From positions 54,523,501 to 54,587,500 of the forward strand of contig CM027378.1 in NCBI GenBank assembly GCA_015680905.1: DNA of 64,000 nt. Reading direction: 5' to 3'. The position numbers and the translations under genes were made by a program. This DNA comes from Coptis chinensis (lineage: Eukaryota > Streptophyta > Magnoliopsida > Ranunculales > Ranunculaceae). This document shows positions 53,023 through 62,559 of the stretch, piece by piece; the stretch's first letter is position 1, and every line of letters begins with the position of its first letter. Below the pieces are notes generated by a model. That model saw only the letters and a list, made by a program, of their open reading frames with translations, searched no databases and had not been told where the DNA came from.

Positions 53023-53484
53023 ACAAGAGATAGAATAAATGGATGTTCGAAAGGGCAACATCAATTTTGTTATGGTTCATTTGTTTGTTTGTACTTCATG
53101 TGTCGCATTCCTTGTTTGAATGCAACTCCTCTTTGTATGTACTAGTTTGTACTTGTTTTTTTTTGTGTGGACTTGTTTTTCTGGGTGCAACTTCATGTTT
53201 GTATGGAATGGTTGAAGGTTTAATAGATGAAAGTGTATATGTTATGAGTATTTTTAAGCATATTTTTATCATCTATTTTTTCCCCTTTCAAGTTAGTCAT
53301 TGATGTTTTGCTTAAGATTTCAGCATAATGTACGTCTTCTGAATCTCAACATTCAGAGGGTAGGGATGGATCTGGACAAAGTGAGCATGGTGATGATGGT
53401 AATTAATGTATTGTTTACTTAATGGAAACTATATGATATGTGTATTTTTTTTTTCTAAGGTATTTTTTACTTTGTTATAGTAAT

Positions 53485-54039
53485 TGTTGAAAAGAAGTGT
53501 GTTCTATTTGATGAAGATGGAAGCTCTGTTGGAGGCAAATCTGCAGAATTCTCTAGTTCCCTTGGTGAAATCAGTGGTGCCCATGCTTCAATTGTATTCC
53601 AGATGTGGAAAGCAGTACCCGACGAAAAGAAAAACCTCATATTGTGTATATAACATAGATTTTTTCTTCTAATATTTCAGAAAGAAAAGAATCCTAACAC
53701 TCCGGCCTATTACTAGAACAGCCTTGTATGTGGCTTTACATACCAATGACAACGGCACTTGCCCCATTGAAAAGAATTGCATTGAAGTGGTAAAAATCTT
53801 AATAAGTGGTAAAATTTTTAAGTTAATAAAAAGTTGTTTTCTTTTTATAGGAAAGCATAAAGGAAATTGCTGCAAATGACCCCTCTAACACTTTGTTAGA
53901 TTTGGATCCTGACCCTGTTGCACATATCTATGGTCGTGATTCTAAGTGCCATGTGCGTGGTATGGGTAGCGGGATTACTAAAATGGGACTTGATGCTCAG
54001 CCCCTACAAAGTATCAACTCAAAAAGCAGAAGGAAATAG
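53485..54039 (+). pseudogene. D second gene piece, Transposase_24-like
   Basis: Three blocks with canonical splice signals are seen. The first (53485 to about 53650) has VLFDEDGSSVGGKSAEFSSS and QMWKAVPDEKKN. The second (53681-53789, after TTTCAG and before GTAAAA) has ITRTALYVALHTNDNG. The third (53851-54039, after TTATAG) has LLDLDPDPVAHIYGRDS and VRGMGSGITKMGL, ending in TAG. This order (GK.a..fss..G, then R....tHt..dG, then D...v.G....RGmG.G) is that of the plant Transposase_24 family encoded by En/Spm elements, an accessory DNA-binding type protein. The N-terminus is missing. Confidence 0.65.
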
Positions 54040-54744
54040 AATCAGCTCTTGTGGGAGAGGTTGAAAATCTGAAATTGTTATACCAAAAGATGTAAGAAGA
54101 TGTCAACATCTGGGCAAGGGTCAAATGCACATTTCTCACCTGCTCTTGGTTCTTCTCATGTATGTTTTCACTTTTTATGCATGTGGTTATTGCGTACTTG
54201 ACTCAAACTTTCAATGTTTTAACTTTGCCAATACATTTTAAATCTATGCCTAGGTTAGACTTGATGTAAATGTATTCTAACTAAATCCTTATATATGTTT
54301 TACATACAATATTAAAAAAATATTAGGAAAAGTATTGTTCTTACTCTATTAGGAAAACCTATAATTAAATAAGGATGTGCAATCCTTTTCCCGAGTTAAA
54401 TAGTTGACTACAGAATTGTTTGTGTTCCGTGAGGATCACAAAGAAAAGAGAAAGGGACAAGGGGATGACTTAATGGTTTCCATATGGTCCTAGAAATTTA
54501 TATATTATCAAAATAAAGGCTACAAGTTTTATCTTCAAAAGTTTACTGCATAAGTCTTTGGCTATCATGGGCATGAAAGCTAAGCCACCAGGAAGGTACT
54601 TTTAATTTGCTGATTTCCAGAAGTTATTTGATACCGATGCTTTTGTATTAAGTTGAATGTATTCCCCTGTTTTGTATATCGGTTCATAGAACACGAATTT
54701 GAAGTTACTAGCCTACTGGTTGAAAGTTTGAATCTAGATCTCGT
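54040..54744 (+). other. D non-coding stretch
   Basis: AT-rich, with no ORF or repeat recognised. It probably holds the 3' untranslated or intron sequence of the preceding gene piece. Confidence 0.35.
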
Positions 54745-55440
54745 ATCCTATGAAAATTACTAACCTAGGGAAGTCACTCCTATCACTTGAGCATTGTGGT
54801 CTCGAAAAATTATTCCCGCACCTCCAAGTCCCGGGTTTCCAACAGATGATCCATCAGCATTAGCTTTCACATAACCATGGTCTGGCGGTATCCAGCTGAC
54901 TTCTTTGATGTTGTTTGAGGGTCGTGTTCTACCTTTGATATATAGTGAGTGGAGTATACTCAAGTCATCAACTGTGTTGAACATGAACCCATTTGCAAAC
55001 TTCCCTACAACTTTTAGTTCTTTAATGACTTGCTTCTTGATGTTGTTTTTGTTCATCACCTTGTCATCAAACTAGCATCGATTTCTTGGCTTCCATATTT
55101 GGGACATTAGGCTTGTTGCTACTGACTTCCATAGTAGCTACCAAATGGGGCTGAGAAGTTTAAGGGCTTTCATTATACTATGCAGAGAGAGAACTGGTTG
55201 AACTTTCAAGAAGTCGAATAGCCACTGCCACAGTTCTGTAGCACAGTTACATTCCCAGAGCATGTAGCTGATGTTCTCTTCTTCATTTCTGCAGTGAGAA
55301 ACCATGTGTATACCTTTAGTTCGTACCTTGTCATCTACTAGGGCAGTGTTTTGAATTAGTTTCCAAACTATACTTGATGTTTTGGGGTGCAAGTATGTAT
55401 TCCATACCCATTTATACCATCAAACAGGTTATAGGTTCAT
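54745..55440 (-). mobile_element. L2, L1-type LINE fragment (zf-RVT and RNase H)
   Basis: Minus strand. YLHPKTSSIVWKL, then LVDDKVRTKGIHMVSHCRN and ISYMLWECNCATELWQWLF form the zinc-ribbon-like region that follows RT in plant L1 LINEs. About 80 bases later comes the RNase H-like domain: VSWIPPDHGYVKANADGSS and GNPGLGGAGIIFRDHNAQVI, with D of the ADGS motif visible. It is truncated at both ends with no A tail seen, and it is out of frame between the two domains. It is nested in D. Confidence 0.7.
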
Positions 55441-55529
55441 GATGGGAATTCTTATTGCTGTTGATTTTGTTTCTTTGGTTATTGTGTGCATTTTATAATT
55501 GTTAGCTACTAAAATGTAATGGATGATGA

Positions 55530-55640
55530 AACACTCCAAGTCATGTTTCTTATCTTTGGATGATGGATGTTAGACTATGAGAACTAGGGAATTTTCTTTG
55601 ATAACAAGGTAACACTCCAAGTCCTGTTTCTTATCTTTGT
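55530..55640 (+). repeat. Short direct repeat
   Basis: ACACTCCAAGTCATGTTTC...TATCTTTG at about 55530-55558 recurs with one change at about 55612-55640, 82 bases apart. It lies in otherwise unassigned AT-rich DNA of D (55441-56068) with no gene seen. Confidence 0.5.
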
Positions 55641-56068
55641 ATTATGAAATTTCTTTATTGTATTAACTGAGATTGTACTGGATCGTGTAACCTCTCATAT
55701 TGATTAAAGTGATTGAAAAATTCTTATAAAGGACACCATCCCATGGATCTAATAGAATTAGCTTGTTATGTTAAACTATTACAAGGTAAAATCCACACCA
55801 CTATAATTATATGCATGTCCTGATTTTGTCATTTCCAATACCTTTTATTTGTTTTCTAGTGTAACCTTCAATTTTCGGGGAATGCACATGGTGTTTGTGA
55901 ATTGTGATTAGTATCATTAAGGTTTGCTGCTTAGTATAACTTTATTTTCGAATCAAGCTTTTCTTCGATATATTACATTTTTATTACTTACTTGGTCTTT
56001 GTTGCTCAATCTCAGCTAACTCTCTCTCTTCCCAGACTCCCAAGTTTGAACGGGTAAGTTTCTATGAG

Positions 56069-56100
56069 CACTACACCAGAATTGCTTAATAACGACACCC
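56069..56100 (+). repeat. Internal CACTA left end inside D
   Basis: CACTACACCAGAATTGCTTA matches the left TIR of D (51211) better than the right TIR of D does. It marks the start of a second copy of the same CACTA family, nested or fused in D. Confidence 0.7.
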
Positions 56101-56599
56101 TGTTGTGGATTGAATCCCATGTAAGGATCTGATTTGTGGATTGAATCCATTTGTGTGACACTAGTACACATTCTTGGTTTTTTTACATTCTTGTTTTCCT
56201 ATGCTTGGGCTGCTCGTTCAATCTCTAGAAGACTCTCAAGGTTGCTTGTTCTACTTTCTATGAACACAGTGCTTGACTTAAATTTTAATTAAGATTATTA
56301 GATTATGCATGTTCACTTGGTTTCTATGGTTGATTGATAATATTGATTTCTCAGTGTACATAATTGGTGCTTTGGATTAATTGTGCCATATGTGTACTAG
56401 CTCTACTTGTTTCTTGTTTATCATTTTTAAAGCTTATATGTAATAGTTTTGTCCAACCTTAATAATATGGTGGCATTTCATCTCTCCTTAATAATATAGT
56501 GACAAAATGGTGAGACTTTTACTAGATACGATTTATTTGATAATGGTTTTGATGTTGCTGTTGAATGTACACGTTCTTATTCGTTATATAGGTACGTAC

Positions 56600-56709
56600 G
56601 TATAAAGGAAATTGTAGTCAATACTCCCTCAAGCAGTATGTTGGATATGGATCATGATCATGTTGCACAAGTAATGGGGCATGATACCAAGGATCTAATT
56701 ATGCTTTAA
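56600..56709 (+). pseudogene. Second Transposase_24-like fragment
   Basis: IKEIVVNTPSSSMLDMDHDH followed by VAQVMGHDTKD parallels the third block of the gene at 53851-54039 (IKEIAANDPSNTLLDLDPDP, VAHIYG). It belongs to the inner CACTA copy starting at 56069. Only this block is recognisable, and a stop follows shortly after. Downstream GAGACTGAAACTAGTTGC (about 56748) and GAGAATGAAACTAGTTG (about 57180) are related short stretches. Confidence 0.6.
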
Positions 56710-57828
56710 GACTAATTTGGTAGGTTCCAGCCTTGCAGGACCAAGAATGAGACTGAAACTAGTTGCTTCCTAAAGTTTAGAAGGACTTGAGGATTATAGT
56801 TTGGATGTTAAGTAGCCTACCCAACATACCCTAGAACCTACAATTTGGTACACAGATGGACTCCTGTCGCTTGAAACCAACCAAGCAAAGAGGTGTACGC
56901 GGCTGAATTATTCACAGAGATAGATAGGCTTCTACGGCCTTAGGTATATTTCTTTCTTTCACTTTTTATTTTTGTTATGGCTTATTTGCATTGAGCTTTT
57001 TATTCACTGCAGCCTACATATTGCTCTTGATTTTGGTGAATTTCACCAAAATCTCAAACAGTAATAGTTTAAACAATAGAGATATCTAATCCAGTGGAAA
57101 TGCTTCTCTAGTTTTAAAAGCTGAAACAATGTGATTTGTGCAGGGTTGGGTGATACTACAGCTCCCCTTATTGAAACAATGAGAATGAAACTAGTTGTTT
57201 CAGTCGATTTGCATCTTTTAAAGGTTTTTTTATCTCATTTTCAGTTAATTATTGTTGTCTAAATTAGAATATCGTTTAAAGTTCTGAACTTCTACTGTTC
57301 TATCATCATTTTTAGGTTTATATGATCTACTGATTAATGGTGGTAAACGTCCATTGTTTGACTGCACTTCATTGTTGGTGCAAGCTTGATTTGTTAAAAG
57401 AAGTAGTTTTGCTAGAAGCTAGATCTACTCTGACAATAGGAACCATAATCCTAACTCGGTTATCGCCTTTCCGTTATGTTGTGTACATTGGAGAAAAAAG
57501 AAAAAGAAAAAGAAAGAAATAAAAGAGCTTGAATTTTGTAGTTATTTAGAGCCACAAGTCACTTAAATAAGCTTAGTTATGTTCTATTTACATATATGAC
57601 CTTTTGATATATAACTTTGAACTTTTTTTTTAGCTTGGTTGAGATCTACATTTGTTTGATGGGCCATTATTAGCATCAATATATTTCTGATAGTTGCATA
57701 TGATCTGATTAGCTTAGCAGTGTCATAGTCTCTCTTATTGCCACACACACAACACATATTTACTGTAGAATGATGCAAAAATCTTTCCTATGAGCATGTG
57801 TTCTTGATGGTTTATTTGTTTGTTAAAG
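56710..57828 (+). other. D stretch without recognisable gene
   Basis: Mostly AT-rich, probably intronic. A denser patch at about 56770-56940 has mixed composition but no similarity I can name. Confidence 0.35.
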
Positions 57829-59599
57829 ATGTTCAAGGCACTACCAAGCAAGGCATGGATGAAGGCGCCGACGTTGTCTACTAAATTTATCGGAGTTGCT
57901 CAATTATTCAATAAATACACACAAGTGAGTTTGTACAAGGCTAAAGTCTAGCTAAATGTTTTCGTAATTTAATTTTTTGGACTCGTGAAGTTATCTAAAT
58001 GTTTAGGTCCTAACAAACTAGTTCAATACAATAGTAATTGACAACCTGTTGGTCCTAGTTCAACGTAGTTTGTCGCTAGGCTGCTGATCTTGGAAAGCCA
58101 TTGGATTTAGGATAGTGTTCAGCACGGCCTCACTGACTGCTGAATATTTGGTTGTGTGGTTCATAACTCCTCTTTGTAGTTTAGTTAGACATATATCACT
58201 CATCTTTTACGGTTTAAGAATAAAGTGAGTCTCTGCTTTCAACTTTCTAGAAGTCTACTAAGATAAGAACAGAAGTGCACTACTATGTAGTAAGTCAGCT
58301 AAGCCAGGGTCTGATCGGACGGGTCTAAAGCTAAGCCAATCCCGGAATATAAAATCTTACTTTGTTTCCTCGGGCTTTTCAGATCGAAATTAGTTCGCAT
58401 CCTATTTTCAAAGTCAGATTAGAGTTAAGTTCGAAACTCCACTATATGAGGTTTCACTTACTTCGGAAAGAACGCGTAAGAAGCTTACTTTCCGGGCAGA
58501 AGACAGCTGACTTTTCTAAGCAATTGCCTATCCAATACAAAGGAATCTATTGTATAAAAGAGGACGAGAGCCAATAAAGTGCAAAGCTTAAGTGGTGATG
58601 TATAGCTTTCCGTCACCAGCAATTTAATGCAATGGTCGGTCCCATAAGGGACATGCTACTGTTCACTGCCACTAACAATAGGACTGACATGACCAGATCG
58701 AGTGATTGAGTAGGTTCACTTCTTGATCCTTGATAAAATATTTCTTAACTTCACTTTTTAAAATTAAATTTTATGTTTAGTTGGCGCATGAGTAGTATGC
58801 ATATATCAATTTTAACTTTGAGATTATCGTATGCTATAATCCTTTTTCATCTTTTGTGGTAGTTTTTCCTTGGAGATTACCTTCCCCTTATCCAAGATAC
58901 ACATGGAAATGTTCTGGATCAGGTTAGCTTCCTGTCCATTATAGTTAGTGAACTTGATTGATTTTATCTTCTCTCTGTTTGTACTTAGTACTACCCCAAT
59001 GCTTGATCTGTGTTTTATGCTAAAGATTATGCGTGAAAGATGCTAGAAATTGTAAAAAAAATTTGACCTCCACTAGTATTAATTTGACTGACAATAAACT
59101 AATTAGCAGAAAAGACAAGCAACAAAGAAGGAAATGAAGTTGTCCTTATAAGCTTGTTAATATATATTGAGACATTCAGTACGATACTGCTCCACTTGCC
59201 TCACCTCTCAATGTCGCACTTGATCACATTATAATGTTATATTGTTGATCCATTACTGAAGTGTGTCTTTACATCTATTGGAAAATGCCTGACATGTGTC
59301 TAAAATACAGTATAATAATGTAATATTATAAAATGTCATAATAGAAGTATTATTCTGTCAGGTGCTGATAGAAGATATAGAAAATACTTTCTGCGTGTAT
59401 TGCCTCACCACTTAAGCATTTTAAAACGTAATTTTTTCTGTATATCCACTCTTCTCATAGTCTTTTTTTATTGTTAGTCAACCAGTCCTCTTATGTTGGT
59501 TTCTTGAATGGTTTGCAGATTGATAAGAGTAGAGGCGATAAGGGAGGATTTTCGTCTCTGCAGTCTATGGGTTCAAGTATAATAGCTTCAGCGATATGA
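57829..59599 (+). CDS. Unrecognised three-exon ORF inside CACTA D
   Basis: Exon 1, 57829-57924, starts ATG (MFKALPSKAWMKAPTLSTKF) and ends at a GTGAGT donor. Exon 2, 58863-58922, lies between a GGTAG acceptor and a GTTAGC donor (FFLGDYLPLIQDTHGNVLDQ). Exon 3, 59519-59599, follows TTTGCAG (IDKSRGDKGGFSSLQSMGSS, then IIASAI and stop). All junctions are phase 0, giving 79 residues. I do not recognise the family. It may be the C-terminal part of the CACTA accessory protein, a captured host gene fragment, or chance. Clean splice sites and uninterrupted frames argue mildly against chance. Confidence 0.35.
58240..58680. other. Organelle-like patch in the first intron of that ORF
   Basis: Composition changes here: less AT, with phrases such as CGGAAAGAACGCGTAAGAAG and CTTACTTTCCGGGCAGAAG, typical in style of plant mitochondrial intergenic DNA. 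No mitochondrial gene is visible. This is a stylistic impression only. Confidence 0.25.
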
Positions 59600-59849
59600 G
59601 TATATCCAGTAGTGGAGGTGGTTTTCCATTATGTTCTTATTATGGCTTGTGTACTTTAAAAGCCTAGTTATTTATTGGCAATCAACCACTCAAAAACATT
59701 GTAAATTTTGGAAAACCAATGTATAATATATCAATTTTTGAAATATGTTGTTTTAGTATGTTGTTTGTGTAATTGATTTTATGATCTAAGAATGAGAATT
59801 AGGTAGTATTTAGTATCGATGTCAGGGAAGAGTAGGTTCTACCAAAAAA

Positions 59850-60229
59850 AATTAATTATTAAAAAAACATAAATTTAAACAAATACGATGGGGCATAGTG
59901 TCATTAAATGACTTCCCAACAACAATATATCACGGAAATGTGTGTCCTAAATTTAGGACACAAATTTATGATGGGTGGGTATGTTCTAGATTTGAAAATA
60001 TGTAGTTCCCGTAGAAAGGAGATTTGCGACGGTTTTGAATGTCCTATAATTAACGACGACAATAAATGTTTCAAACCCGTCGCATTTCTAATTCAAGTTA
60101 CCACGCGGTTTCCCGTCGTTAATATTAATGACAGAGCTATTCCCGACGAACTCTAGGACACCATTTCCCGTCATAAATCTCGATTTGGGACGGCAATTGC
60201 CGTCGTTTTTGGCCTTTTCTGGTGTAGTG
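59850..60229 (+). repeat. Right subterminal region and TIR of D
   Basis: Repeated CCGTCGTTAAT, CCCGTCATAAAT and GGGACGGCAATTGCCGTC units occur in both orientations, along with a TCCTAAATTTAGGA palindrome near 59947. The terminal CTGGTGTAGTG follows. Such arrays are where CACTA accessory proteins bind in the maize Spm model. Confidence 0.7.
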
Positions 60230-60232
60230 GGA

Positions 60233-61411
60233 ACCAATGCTCTGTTCTGATTATTATAGGTACCTTGTCCTTGTCCTTGTCTGAAGGTATTTGTTGATTT
60301 GTTAAAACCTAGTGGTGTTTGGTTTTGTGGAATGTTGGTATATACGAAGTTTGGATGTTGTCTCTATGGTACATTTGGTACATTAAAAGCACATACTTCT
60401 TCTGGCTAAAGTGATGATATGTTTGTGATCAAAGGACAGGTGGCATCTATATGGTTTAAGTTTAGACAGAAATTGCATGGTAAGGTATTTACGTTTATGA
60501 TAGAATGAGGGGTTCGGTCTTTTTTGTTTGGTTGTGAGGGCATCTATCTTTCTTGTGAGGTTTTCTATTAAGATTTTGATTTCTGGATCTGATTTCACCT
60601 CAAAAATACCACTAGCCTTAGTTGTACTGGGTTGGGCTATTCCAGAATTGTTTATGTCGCCCCAATGGGTACTCTTTCCATCTTGGTTTTCAAGAAAGTT
60701 TAAAGCTTCGGTTGCACCTCTATCTAAAAAATTACCATTACTCATGATGTCGAGGGTTACTTTGTGTTCTGGGAGCAGGCCTTTGAAGAAACATTGGACA
60801 GGAGTGGATTTTTCTAGTTTATGGTGAGGACATGAATGAAGTAGGTCAGAGAATCTATCCCATGCTTTGGAAAATGTCTCACTTGGACTCTATTTGAAGA
60901 ACTGTATCTTGCTTCTTATCTCTTCTATTTTCTTCTGCAAAAAGTACTTCTTCATGAAGAAGAACACAACATTTTCCCATGTATCGAAAGAGTCGGCCTT
61001 CTGTGAGAGAAGCCAAGCGTGACTCTAACCAACTAGAGTAAAAGGAAACAGTAGTAGCTTAACCTGATTGTTAGTGACGCCCGGATGATGAAAGGTATTA
61101 CATAATTCATGTATCCGACTTAGATGCTCGTACGGTAACTCGTGTTCTAACCCATGGAAGATGGGTAGAAGATTGAACACGTTTGGTGGAATCCTAAAAT
61201 CGCTCATAAGCGGTGTGAGTCGTATACAAGATGGAGGTTTATCTTGCAATGGTGTGTAGAAGTTGGAAAGAGGCTCTTCAGCTTGCACTACTTTGTCAGC
61301 CATCTTAAGAAATGGAAGACTAGAAGCAGGAGATTGTCTAGTTCGACGAACTCTCTTACTTGAGTAAGTTTTATTCTTGCTAATACTATAAGTGCCTGAA
61401 CGCAGTATCAT
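60233..61411 (-). pseudogene. A3 gag, N-terminal part (fossil)
   Basis: It starts MILRSGTYSISKNKTYSSKR at 61411. EEPLSNFYTPLQDKPPSCIR and DFRIPPNVFNLLPIFHG are the Athila Gag signature, followed by NNQVKLLLFPFTLVG and gag-domain remnants. MSNGNFLDRGATEALNFLEN is at 60745 (compare A1 MNGGSFLSKGASEAYKFLED). It is broken in a few places and continues on the other side of D at 51207. Confidence 0.75.
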
Positions 61412-62559
61412 ACACTTTTAGCAAGACCCTAAAACTATCTTAACATGTGCAAACGGTGCAATATATGCTCAAGAAATCGAAATTCGTTTTTATAAGTATA
61501 GAGTATTGAAAACTTTACTTTTGGTCTATATTTTACTATGCCCTGTTTAGAGGAACAGTTGGGTGCGAGACTAGGATGACTCTACTACACGTCTCAGAAG
61601 AGTATACAGTCACTTCACCAAGTGGTGTGCTACCAAGAATCTCACTCACGATGAATCTGGGGGAGGGGAGTGGGGAAGGTAGTTGGTCCACTAGAATTTG
61701 GTAACTGATTACTCTAAATCCTCGTGGCTATATTTTTGTCCTTTTCTGGAGGAGCTTGACTACTTGGGCTCTAGTTGATTGATTTTAATTATTTTTTTAT
61801 TTTATTTTTTTGTCTAGGGCTTTCAAGAATCTTGCAACGTCCAATTTACCTATATTGGGTAATGACTTCCCAATGGTTGTTGTGGCTCGGGCTCAGCCTT
61901 ATGTGCAAATGTAAATTGCAGTGCGGAAAGTAAATTTTAAACAATCATGTAAACAAGCTTAAACACACAAGTATCCTCTTACTTGGGCTTCGAGGACGTT
62001 TAGAATTTACCTCTCAAGTCGTGCTTACACACTGCTTGAATAGAAGATGAAGTCGGTTGGCGCTTGATCTGAGAATCAGGCCCAACCTTTCGAGCTTTGC
62101 CATGTTTTAAGTTACAAATAAATGCCCACTTAAAAAGCCTACAAGTTGGGTTTTTGAGAATTTATACAACTTTGCCTTCAAGGGCTCAAACTTAAAACTA
62201 AACTAAGATTATACTAATCTAATTAACTAGTTTTAGATTAATCTCATAGATTAACTAGAGTCAATTGGACTTAGAGTGTTGATTATCAAGTTGATTCAAA
62301 GTGTGTGAGCTATGATCCACAACTTGCCTCACGCACTTGAACTTTCCAAGGCAATTAAAACTTTAATCCCTTGGTAAGTATTAAACTTAAACCAAGTTTA
62401 ACTCTTGTTCATCATAAGAAATCAATCAAAAGCCAAATTTTCCTTTTTTTTGTTTTTCTTTTTATCACTAACTATTACAAACAAGTTCCACTGTTTTCTC
62501 CTACTCTATTACAAAATGTGGGCTCGGAGTACAACTGTGTGTCACAAATGAAATGGACC
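61412..62559. other. A3 leader and unassigned sequence
   Basis: The part near gag (to about 61850) is probably the 5' leader of A3. No tRNA-Asp primer site or LTR end could be found. The rest shows no gene or known repeat. Confidence 0.35.

Larger units (their letters stand above)
51211..60229 (+). mobile_element. D, CACTA (En/Spm) DNA transposon
   Basis: A 9019-base element. The left end CACTACACTAGAATTGC and the right end (reverse complement CACTACACCAGAAAAGG) share about 13 bases. GGA flanks both sides (51208-51210 and 60230-60232), the 3-base duplication of CACTA elements. Subterminal GACGG/CCGTC units are dense at both ends. Inside are a DUF4216-type transposase tail and two Transposase_24-type gene pieces. 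The catalytic TNP2 core is not seen, so it is non-autonomous. It sits in gag of A3. Confidence 0.85.
47959..61411 (-). mobile_element. A3, Athila-lineage element split by CACTA D
   Basis: Minus-strand element related to A1 and A2 but more diverged. Gag lies at 60233-61411, more gag-linker at 50940-51207, the splice-donor block at 50771-50822, 30-base motifs at 49152 and 48690, a CpG-rich leader at 48236 and an envelope-like ORF at 47959-48219. No protease, RT or integrase is seen. Neither LTR could be recognised. It is broken and incomplete, and it is interrupted by D (51211-60229) and a LINE-type fragment (49277-50155). Confidence 0.65.
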
